Source of the DNA: Sphingomonas mali NBRC 15500
GTDB taxonomy: Bacteria > Pseudomonadota > Alphaproteobacteria > Sphingomonadales > Sphingomonadaceae
Reading direction: 5' to 3'
Assembly: GCF_001598415.1 (NCBI RefSeq)
Contig: NZ_BCYX01000025.1
Location: forward strand, 1-64,000
Length of the DNA stretch: 64,000 nucleotides
The position numbers and the translations under genes are program-made. This document shows, piece by piece, positions 57,568 to 64,000 of the stretch (positions are counted from its first letter, which is position 1; every line of letters starts with the position of its first letter). The notes under the pieces were generated by a model. That model ran no database searches. It was not told where the DNA came from and saw nothing but the letters and a program-made list of their open reading frames with translations.

Positions 57568-57735
57568 CTATCGCTTCCCCATCGCATTCTGGACGAAATA
57601 GAAAATCACCAGCACCGCGCCGACGACCAGGGCGAGCCCGATCAGTGCGAACGCCACACGCAGCACCAGGCCCAGGATCACCAGCGCGCCGATGATGGCG
57701 AAGATGGCGATGATCGGATTGACGTTGCCGCGCAT
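57568..57735 (-). CDS. 55-residue hydrophobic protein between nuoE and nuoF
   Basis: Read from the minus strand: starts MRGNVNPIIAIFAIIGALV and ends FVQNAMGKR, with two closely spaced hydrophobic segments. The ATG shares a base with the nuoE stop (TAATG), and the TAG abuts the nuoF ATG. The coupled position supports expression; the function is unknown. Confidence 0.7.
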   Translation of the reverse strand: MRGNVNPIIAIFAIIGALVILGLVLRVAFALIGLALVVGAVLVIFYFVQNAMGKR

Positions 57736-58400
57736 TACCATTGCCCCCGGTAATCATGGTTCTCGCCGACCATTTCCTTGAGCGTGGTCGGCCCGCCTTC
57801 GGGGCAGCTGGCGCGGCGGCCAATCTGCGATCCGACCTGCGGCTGCTCACCCTTGGCCAGCGCCTCGAGCACCGCGATGGTACGGTCGTAATCGAGGTCC
57901 TCGTAATTATCGTCGTTGACCTGGACCATCGGCGCGTTGGCGCAGACGCCCAGGCACTCGACCTCGGTCAGCGTGAACAGGCCATCGGCGGTGGTGTGGC
58001 CTTTGGACAAGCCCTTCGACTTGCACGCGCGCAGCACCTCGTCCGAACCCGCCAGCATGCACGGCGTCGTGCCGCACACCTGGACGTGATAGCGGCCGAC
58101 CGGCGCCATATTGAACATCGTGTAGAAGGTTGCGACCTCGTACACGCGCATATACGGCACGCCGATCTGCTTGGCGACGAACTCGATCACCGGAACCGGC
58201 AGCCAGCCCTGGGTCTGCGTCTCGGCGCCGACCTGGCGCTGCGCCAGGTCGAGCAACGGCAGCGACGCCGACTGCGCGCGCCCCGGAGGATAGCGGCCGA
58301 TGATTTCCTTCGCCTTGGCGGCGTTCTCCGCCGTCCACGCGAAATCGCCCCAGCGTGCGCGGGTTTCGGCTTCGTCAGGAATTTGGGGTGCTTCAGCCAT
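57735..58400 (-). CDS. nuoE: NADH-quinone oxidoreductase subunit E
   Basis: This 221-residue thioredoxin-like [2Fe-2S] (N1a) protein has cluster cysteines in CGTTPCMLAGS and CLGVCANAP. It has a C-terminal extension of about 50 residues over the E. coli protein, as in alphaproteobacterial and mitochondrial forms. Confidence 0.95.
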   Translation of the reverse strand: MAEAPQIPDEAETRARWGDFAWTAENAAKAKEIIGRYPPGRAQSASLPLLDLAQRQVGAETQTQGWLPVPVIEFVAKQIGVPYMRVYEVATFYTMFNMAPVGRYHVQVCGTTPCMLAGSDEVLRACKSKGLSKGHTTADGLFTLTEVECLGVCANAPMVQVNDDNYEDLDYDRTIAVLEALAKGEQPQVGSQIGRRASCPEGGPTTLKEMVGENHDYRGQW

Positions 58401-58646
58401 CTAGACCATTACCATTTTGTCGGGGACGGCCAACCATCCGAGGAAAATGACCAAAAACGCGAGGACAACGCAGGTAACCAAAGCGGACACCCGAAACAGC
58501 TCGGCGTTGTTTTTCCGGCGCATGAACACGCCAAGGACAAAACCCAAGGCGACCAGCGCGGCCGGCACGTAATACATCATCGCCATGTGAGCATTATGCT
58601 GCGCCCTTTCGGCCGCTGGATCATACTCGACGTAGTTGGCGGTCAC
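58401..58646 (-). CDS. 81-residue two-TM protein between nuoD and nuoE
   Basis: It starts with GTG at 58646, overlapping the nuoD stop (GTGA), and its TAG abuts the nuoE ATG. It has a polar N-terminus with two His-containing turns ([11 protein letters not shown]), then TM helices at about 24-43 and 54-74 separated by [11 protein letters not shown]. No family is recognised. Confidence 0.7.
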   Translation of the reverse strand: MTANYVEYDPAAERAQHNAHMAMMYYVPAALVALGFVLGVFMRRKNNAELFRVSALVTCVVLAFLVIFLGWLAVPDKMVMV

Positions 58647-59878
58647 CGGTCGCACTCCCCGAACACGATGTCGAGCGCGCCCAGGATCGCGGTGGTGTCG
58701 GCGAGCATGTGGCCCTTCGACATGAAATCCATCGCCTGGAGATGGCTGAACGCGGTCGGGCGGATCTTGCAGCGGTACGGCTTGTTCGATCCGTCGGCGA
58801 CCAGATACACGCCGAACTCGCCCTTGGGGCTTTCGGTCGCGACATAGACATCGCCGGCGGGCACGCGATAGCCTTCGGTGAACAGTTTGAAGTGATGGAT
58901 CAGCGCCTCCATCGACTGCTTCATCTCGGCGCGCTTGGGCGGAACCACCTTGCGGTCGTCGCTGGCGATCGGACCGTTCGGCATTTCGTTGAGGCACTGC
59001 TTCATGATCCGCGCAGACTGGCGGACCTCTTCGACGCGTACCATGAAGCGGTCATAGCAGTCGCCGCGCGTGCCGACGGGAACGTCGAACTCCATCCTGG
59101 CATAGGCATCATAGGGCTGCGACTTGCGCAGATCCCAGGGAATGCCCGAGCCGCGGATCATCGGGCCGGAGAAGCCCCAGCGCACCGCGTCCTCGCGGCT
59201 GACCACCGCGATATCGACGTTACGCTGCTTGAAGATGCGGTTGTCGGCGACCAGGCTGATCGCATCCTCGAACAAGCGCGGCAGGCGCGTGTCGAGCCAG
59301 TCGGCGATGTCGGTCAACAGCTTGAGCGGCACGTCCTGATGGACGCCGCCGACGCGGAAATAATTGGAGTGCATCCGCGCGCCCGAGGCGCGCTCGAAGA
59401 AGTTGAGGCAATCCTCGCGGATTTCGAACAGCCACAGGTTCGGCGTCATCGCGCCGACGTCCATCACATGCGACCCGAGGTTCAGCATGTGATTGGAAAT
59501 GCGAGTTAATTCGGCGAAGAACACGCGCAGATACTGGGCGCGGATCGGCACTTCCAAGTCGAGCAGCTTTTCCGCCGCGAGCACGAAGCTATGCTCCATG
59601 CACAGCGGCGAGCAATAATCGAGCCGGTCGAAATAGGGCAAAGCCTGGGCGTAGGTCTTGTACTCGATCAGCTTCTCGGTGCCGCGATGGAGCAGGCCGA
59701 TATGCGGATCGACGCGCTCGATGATCTCGCCATCGAGCTCCATCACCAGGCGCAGCACGCCGTGCGCCGCCGGATGCTGCGGCCCGAAATTGATCGTGTA
59801 ATTCTGGATCGTGACGTCACCGACCGTCGGGTCCTCGGCATCGGTCACGCCCAGCATCTTGTCGAGCGTATCAGCCAT
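58643..59878 (-). CDS. nuoD: NADH-quinone oxidoreductase subunit D
   Basis: This 411-residue protein is the 49-kDa subunit homologue that forms the quinone site. [31 protein letters not shown] and DPCDR-like terminal FGECDR are visible. The start at 59878 overlaps the nuoC end by 8 nt. Confidence 0.96.
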   Translation of the reverse strand: MADTLDKMLGVTDAEDPTVGDVTIQNYTINFGPQHPAAHGVLRLVMELDGEIIERVDPHIGLLHRGTEKLIEYKTYAQALPYFDRLDYCSPLCMEHSFVLAAEKLLDLEVPIRAQYLRVFFAELTRISNHMLNLGSHVMDVGAMTPNLWLFEIREDCLNFFERASGARMHSNYFRVGGVHQDVPLKLLTDIADWLDTRLPRLFEDAISLVADNRIFKQRNVDIAVVSREDAVRWGFSGPMIRGSGIPWDLRKSQPYDAYARMEFDVPVGTRGDCYDRFMVRVEEVRQSARIMKQCLNEMPNGPIASDDRKVVPPKRAEMKQSMEALIHHFKLFTEGYRVPAGDVYVATESPKGEFGVYLVADGSNKPYRCKIRPTAFSHLQAMDFMSKGHMLADTTAILGALDIVFGECDR

Positions 59879-60845
59879 TGTTCGGCTCCGGCTTCTTCTT
59901 GGCGCGGCTCGGCTTGGCCGGCGCATCGGCGGTCGGCGCATCCGGCTTCACGCGCGGCTTGGCGGCGACTTTGCGGGTCAATGGCGCCTTCGCTGCCTCG
60001 GGTGCGGCAGCGACATCAGCGGTCTTGCGCGCGCGCGTCGGCTTGGGCTTTTCAGCCGCGGGCGGCGCGGGCTTGGGATCCGCGCCATCGGCCTTTTCGG
60101 CTTTGGCGGTCGACGTAGCCGGCTTGGGACCGGCGCCAGCTTCCGGCTTCCCTGCTCCGCTCTGCGCGGTGCTCTCGGTCGTCTTGGGCTGAGCCGGCGG
60201 CGGCGCGGGTGGAGGTGGTGGCGCCGCAGCGGCCGCTTTCTCGTCACCGGGCAGGATGTACTCGGCACCTTCCCAAGGGCTCATGAAGTCGAACGTACGG
60301 AAATCCTGCGCCAGCTTGACCGGCTCATAGACGACGCGCTTGCTCTCTTCCGAGTAGCGCAGCTCGACATAGCCGGTCAGCGGGAAATCCTTGCGCTGCG
60401 GATGGCCGACAAAGCCGTAATCGGTCAGAATGCGGCGCAGGTCCGGATTGCCATCGAACAGCACGCCGTACATGTCGTACACTTCGCGCTCGAGCCAGCC
60501 GGCGACCGGCCAGATCCCCGTCACCGACGGCACCGGCTTGATCTCGTCGGTCTGGACATGGACGCGGATGCGGTGGTTGCGGGTCAGCGACAGCAGGCAA
60601 TAGACCACCTCGAACCGGTCCGCCCGGTCGGGATAATCGACCCCGGCAATCTCCATCAGCTGCTGATATTCGAGGCCCGGCGTGTCGCGCAGCAAGGTCA
60701 TCGTCTCGACCAGGCTTTCGCGGTCGACGGTGAACGACACTTCGTACGCAGCTTCGAGGCTCGACAGGATGCGGCCGCCGAGTGTTGTCTCGGCAACGTC
60801 AATCACGCCGTCATTGGGCGCATAAGCGGGAGCAGCCGACTTCAT
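59871..60845 (-). CDS. nuoC: NADH-quinone oxidoreductase subunit C with long Pro/Ala/Lys tail
   Basis: This 324-residue protein is 30-kDa-subunit-like over residues 1-203, ending [19 protein letters not shown], with the family signature [26 protein letters not shown]. Residues 204-324 are a low-complexity tail ([13 protein letters not shown]; repeated [13 protein letters not shown]) absent from typical NuoC. It is preceded by a family B repeat. Confidence 0.95.
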   Translation of the reverse strand: MKSAAPAYAPNDGVIDVAETTLGGRILSSLEAAYEVSFTVDRESLVETMTLLRDTPGLEYQQLMEIAGVDYPDRADRFEVVYCLLSLTRNHRIRVHVQTDEIKPVPSVTGIWPVAGWLEREVYDMYGVLFDGNPDLRRILTDYGFVGHPQRKDFPLTGYVELRYSEESKRVVYEPVKLAQDFRTFDFMSPWEGAEYILPGDEKAAAAAPPPPPAPPPAQPKTTESTAQSGAGKPEAGAGPKPATSTAKAEKADGADPKPAPPAAEKPKPTRARKTADVAAAPEAAKAPLTRKVAAKPRVKPDAPTADAPAKPSRAKKKPEPNNG

Positions 60846-60858
60846 GCCGAAAAATCCA

Positions 60859-60925
60859 CCGTTCGCCCTGAGCCTGTCGAAGGGCGTGCCCCGAACACGT
60901 GCTTCGACAAGCTCAGCACGAACGG
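60859..60925. repeat. Palindromic repeat, family B
   Basis: Arms are at 60859-60885 and 60899-60925, in the 103-nt nuoB-nuoC gap. The order of the two mini-stem versions (GCCCT then GTGCT) is reversed relative to the copy at 48270. Confidence 0.85.
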
Positions 60926-60948
60926 AGAGAAGGAATTAAGCACCAACA

Positions 60949-61521
60949 TCACCGCTCAATCGTCCCCGCGCGGCGGATTTTCCGCTGCAGCTGCATGATG
61001 CCGTACAGCAACGCCTCGGCGGTCGGCGGGCAGCCAGGCACGTAGATGTCGACCGGCACGATGCGGTCGCAGCCGCGCACGACGCTGTAGCTGTAATGAT
61101 AATAGCCGCCGCCATTGGCGCAGCTGCCCATCGAGATCACGTATTTGGGCTCCGACATCTGGTCGTAGACCTTGCGCAGCGCCGGGGCCATCTTGTTGCA
61201 CAGCGTGCCGGCGACGATCATCACGTCGGACTGGCGCGGGCTGGCCCGCGGCGCGGCGCCGAAACGCTCCAGGTCGTAGCGCGGCATGTTGACGTGGATC
61301 ATCTCGACCGCGCAGCAAGCCAGGCCGAAAGTCATCCACCATAGCGAGCCGGTGCGCGCCCATTGGAACAGCTCTTCGGCGCCGACGACAAGGAAGCCCT
61401 TGTCCTGGAGCTCACCGTTCAGGCCATCGAAGAAACCCTGATCGGGCGGCACGATCGCCTGCCCGCTGGCGGCCATCGGCAGCTCGACCGGTCCCGAATG
61501 TCCGATAATCGAAGGGGTCAT
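60949..61521 (-). CDS. nuoB: NADH-quinone oxidoreductase subunit B
   Basis: This 190-residue subunit binds cluster N2, next to quinone. Cluster ligands are visible in [26 protein letters not shown] and [12 protein letters not shown]. The ATG overlaps the nuoA stop (ATGA). Confidence 0.97.
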   Translation of the reverse strand: MTPSIIGHSGPVELPMAASGQAIVPPDQGFFDGLNGELQDKGFLVVGAEELFQWARTGSLWWMTFGLACCAVEMIHVNMPRYDLERFGAAPRASPRQSDVMIVAGTLCNKMAPALRKVYDQMSEPKYVISMGSCANGGGYYHYSYSVVRGCDRIVPVDIYVPGCPPTAEALLYGIMQLQRKIRRAGTIER

Positions 61522-61892
61522 TCCCAATCCAACGCTCCCTTCTTCCAGGCATAGACGAGGCCAAGCGCGAGTTCGGCGATGAAGATCATCATGCTGATCC
61601 ACGCGGTCCAGCCGAGCGAGAACACGCTCACTGCCCAGGGGTAAATGAACGCCGCTTCCAGATCGAACACGATGAACAGGATGGCGACGAGATAGAAACG
61701 GACGTCGAACTGGCTGCGCGGGTCCTCGAACGCGGGGAAGCCGCATTCATACTCGCTGAGCTTCTCCGGATTCGGCTTGTGCGCGCCGGTGAAGCGGGCC
61801 GCGATCATCGGCAGGAACACGAACGCGCTGGACAGCGCGATCGCGACGCCGAGGAACAGCAGGATCGGCAGATATTGTGACAGATCGACCAC
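61518..61892 (-). CDS. nuoA: NADH-quinone oxidoreductase subunit A
   Basis: This 124-residue protein has three TM helices and the conserved loop [21 protein letters not shown]. It is the first gene of the nuo operon; the 102-nt upstream gap contains the Fur-box-like sequence. Confidence 0.96.
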   Translation of the reverse strand: MVDLSQYLPILLFLGVAIALSSAFVFLPMIAARFTGAHKPNPEKLSEYECGFPAFEDPRSQFDVRFYLVAILFIVFDLEAAFIYPWAVSVFSLGWTAWISMMIFIAELALGLVYAWKKGALDWE

Positions 61893-61967
61893 TATTGTCT
61901 CTCGCAGGTGCGAAACGTTGCGGCGTCTCTAGGACGGCACCCGGAGTCGGGCAAGGCCTCGAACCCG

Positions 61968-61982
61968 TGAGAATGATTCGCA
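61968..61982. promoter_or_regulatory. Fur-box-like heptad palindrome upstream of nuoA
   Basis: TGAGAATGATTCGCA matches the Fur 7-1-7 consensus (TGATAAT-N-ATTATCA) at 11 of 14 positions. It lies 76-90 nt upstream of the nuoA start, in the gap after the diguanylate cyclase gene. A role in iron control of complex I is inference. Confidence 0.45.
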
Positions 61983-61994
61983 ATTAGCGAGAAC

Positions 61995-63191
61995 TCAGGC
62001 GGCGGCGGCGACGCTGTCGACGGCGGCGAGCTCGTAACGGTTTCTTCCCGCCATTTTCGCGCGATACAGCGCGGCGTCGGCGGCGATGGTCAGTTCGTGG
62101 ACCGAGCGGCCTGGCGCCGGATGGATTGCCGCGACGCCAAGGCTGATCGTGACCTTTTCGGGGAGCGCGAACCCGGCATCGCTGCTGCACGTCGCGACCA
62201 TCACGCGGACCCGCTCCGCAATCGAGGCGGCGCCGGCGCGGTCGACTCCGGGCAGGATCAGCATGAATTCCTCACCGCCATGGCGCGCGGCAAGATCGAT
62301 CGGTCCACGAAGGCCCGCCTGGAGCATCTCCGCAACCGCCTTCAGACAGCGATCGCCTTCGCTATGGCCGTGGGTGTCGTTGAACCGCTTGAAGTGATCG
62401 ACGTCGATTGCGACCACCGCGAGCGGGCCGCCGGAGCGCAGCCCCCGCTCCCATTCGTCGGCCAGCCGGCTGTCGCGCTGGCGGCGGTTGGCCAGCCCCG
62501 TCAGCGGATCCGTGCGGCTGACGCGTTCGAGCGCGTCGCACGCTTGTTCGAGCGCCTTGCCGCGCGCACCCAGCGATTCGACCAGCGCCTGGTTGGCGGC
62601 CGCCAGCCGATGCGCGTGGAGCACTTGCCCCGCTAGCCGACGGCTGACGCTCAGCAGCACGACCGTCATCACCGTCGCAGCACCGGCCAGTGGCCAGTGG
62701 CCGGGACGGTCGCTGATGAAGAAGCCCAGTGCCGCCGCGATCATTACCGGCAGCTCGAACGCCGCGTACATCGGCCAATAGGCGACATGCGCGATCGATA
62801 GCGTCAACCCGCTCAGCGCGACGCAGACCGCGAACATCACCTGGTTGTCGGTGCCGGTGGCAACGATCAGGCCCAGCGCTCCGCCCCAGAGCAAGCCGGA
62901 AGCGCCGGCAAAGATGACGAGCGATGCCGCCCAATGGCGGATCGGAATATTGGGGAAGAGGCCCGATTTATAGGCCATCGCCGCTACGCCGCGGGAGGCG
63001 ATAATGATCACGCTGGCGAGTACCCAGATCGGCAGCCAGATATTGTTGCCCTGTTGCCAGAAAAGGCCGGCCATCATCGCCGAGCCGAGCAGGTCCATGC
63101 CGATCATCGCCAGCGCGATCGAATAGATCGCCTCGATCCGAGTCTTCAGGAACGCGTCGTCCCGGAACGTCGAAGTGGGCGTCGAAACCAT
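61995..63191 (-). CDS. Membrane diguanylate cyclase (GGDEF domain)
   Basis: This 398-residue protein has six or so TM helices in residues 20-190 (MASE-like sensor) and a short coiled linker. The GGDEF domain has the active-site motif GGEEF at 304-308 and upstream DPLTGLANRR. The product inhibition I-site RxxD is not in the standard position (Arg is one residue too far from the Asp). It makes cyclic di-GMP. Confidence 0.92.
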   Translation of the reverse strand: MVSTPTSTFRDDAFLKTRIEAIYSIALAMIGMDLLGSAMMAGLFWQQGNNIWLPIWVLASVIIIASRGVAAMAYKSGLFPNIPIRHWAASLVIFAGASGLLWGGALGLIVATGTDNQVMFAVCVALSGLTLSIAHVAYWPMYAAFELPVMIAAALGFFISDRPGHWPLAGAATVMTVVLLSVSRRLAGQVLHAHRLAAANQALVESLGARGKALEQACDALERVSRTDPLTGLANRRQRDSRLADEWERGLRSGGPLAVVAIDVDHFKRFNDTHGHSEGDRCLKAVAEMLQAGLRGPIDLAARHGGEEFMLILPGVDRAGAASIAERVRVMVATCSSDAGFALPEKVTISLGVAAIHPAPGRSVHELTIAADAALYRAKMAGRNRYELAAVDSVAAAA

Positions 63192-63324
63192 GCGCCCGCA
63201 TAGTCTCGCCCTCGTTAAGGTCGGGTTATGTAATTTCCCGAGATACTCATAATGGGAACGAAACGATCGGTGCAGGTGATGGGTGGCAATGCCGCCCCGG
63301 CCCGCAGGGCGGCCAGCGAGTGCA

Positions 63325-64000
63325 TCAGCGCAAGGCGCCCGCGATCAGCTTGTGCAGTTTGGAATGGAGCACGTCGTTGGCCGCAAGGAATTCGTTGCGT
63401 TCCATCGTGCGGTCGCCGCCGCGGAAATCTGTAACGAACCCGCCAGCTTCCTTGACCAGCAGCATACCCGCCGCGACATCCCAAGGCTGCAGGTCCGATT
63501 CCCAAAAGCCGTCGAACCGCCCCGCCGCGACCCAGGCGAGGTCGAGCGCGGCCGAGCCGAGCCGGCGGATTCCGGCGACTTCGGGCGCCACTGCGCCGAA
63601 GATACGGCTCCATTGCGTGAAATTGCCGTGACCCAGGAACGGGATGCCGGTCGCGATCAATGCGTCGGCAAGATCGCGGCGCGACGAGACGCGCAGCCGC
63701 GCATCCTGCAGCCAGGCGCCCTTGCCTTTTTCCGCCCAGAAGCTCTCGTCGGTCAGCGGCTGATAGACCAGCGCGGTCGTGATCTCGCGCTTGCCGTTCG
63801 CCATCGGCTCCTCGACCGCGATCGAAATCGCGAAATGCGGGATGCCGTGGAGGAAGTTCGACGTGCCGTCGAGCGGATCGATGATGAAGCGCGGCTTGTT
63901 CGGATCGCCGGCGATCTCCCCGCCTTCCTCGGCCAGGATCGACCAGTCAGGCCGCGCCCTGCGCAATTCGTCGACCAGCGTTTCCTCGGCGCGCTTGTCG
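63325..64000 (-). CDS. Inositol monophosphatase family protein, 5' end outside the window
   Basis: About 225 residues are visible, with the 3' end complete. Metal- and substrate-binding motifs DPLDGTSNFLHGIPHF and QPWDVAAGMLLVKEAGG are present, and the reading frame continues past 64000. Family members (SuhB-like) hydrolyse inositol phosphates or related sugar phosphates. Confidence 0.93.
   Translation of the reverse strand, partial: DKRAEETLVDELRRARPDWSILAEEGGEIAGDPNKPRFIIDPLDGTSNFLHGIPHFAISIAVEEPMANGKREITTALVYQPLTDESFWAEKGKGAWLQDARLRVSSRRDLADALIATGIPFLGHGNFTQWSRIFGAVAPEVAGIRRLGSAALDLAWVAAGRFDGFWESDLQPWDVAAGMLLVKEAGGFVTDFRGGDRTMERNEFLAANDVLHSKLHKLIAGALR

Noticed and set aside
1..64000. tRNA, rRNA, CRISPR or prophage signals
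   Set aside because: No cloverleaf, rRNA-like stretch, regularly spaced repeat array or phage gene was recognised by reading both strands.

Overview
The window is 64 kb of high-GC chromosome that reads as a sphingomonad (Alphaproteobacteria, Sphingomonadaceae; Sphingomonas-like). This is inferred from gene content and order: ppiD-trpE, trpG-trpD-trpC-moaC, moeA-lexA-comEC-gltX-gltA, and a full nuoA-N operon followed by birA-coaX-rnj-DUF1467. It also fits a GTTC-N7-GTTC (alphaproteobacterial) LexA operator at lexA and the short palindromic repeats. No rRNA, tRNA, CRISPR array, prophage or insertion sequence was seen. No gene-free stretch exceeds 300 bases; the longest is about 260 bases (35440-35700) and holds an inverted repeat.

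1-20 kb: mixed chromosomal genes. In order they are an AraC/GyrI regulator, a DUF2844/DUF3443 secreted pair, an M28 peptidase, a MoxR ATPase plus VWA (CoxE-like) pair, a DUF817 membrane protein, a CHAP hydrolase, NamZ with a DOMON-like protein, RimO, a LysR regulator with a divergent secreted protein, a serine hydrolase, an M17 aminopeptidase, DUF937, and cupin-tpiA.

20-35 kb: PpiD, tryptophan biosynthesis (trpE, then trpG-D-C after an opposite-strand gene), molybdenum cofactor genes moaC and moeA, lexA with a triple-half-site SOS operator, comEC convergent with and overlapping lexA, then gltX, gltA and a small membrane protein.

35-42 kb: a poorly understood cluster. It holds a sensor kinase with an intact ATPase domain but no H-box histidine, a DUF2336 protein, a nucleotidyltransferase-like membrane protein, an Hpt-like protein also lacking its phospho-histidine, and a large coiled-coil membrane protein.

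42-62 kb: one minus-strand block nuoA-B-C-D-x-E-x-F-x-G-x-H-x-I-J-K-L-M-N-birA-coaX-rnj-DUF1467. The five x genes are small uncharacterised ORFs (three membrane proteins, two probably exported proteins), tightly or translationally coupled to their nuo neighbours. Every intergenic gap over about 15 nt in the block contains a palindromic repeat of one of two families. A Fur-box-like sequence lies upstream of nuoA. NuoC has a 121-residue Pro/Ala/Lys tail and NuoL a 39-residue His-rich insert.

62-64 kb: a GGDEF diguanylate cyclase and the 3' part of an inositol monophosphatase gene that runs off the window end.
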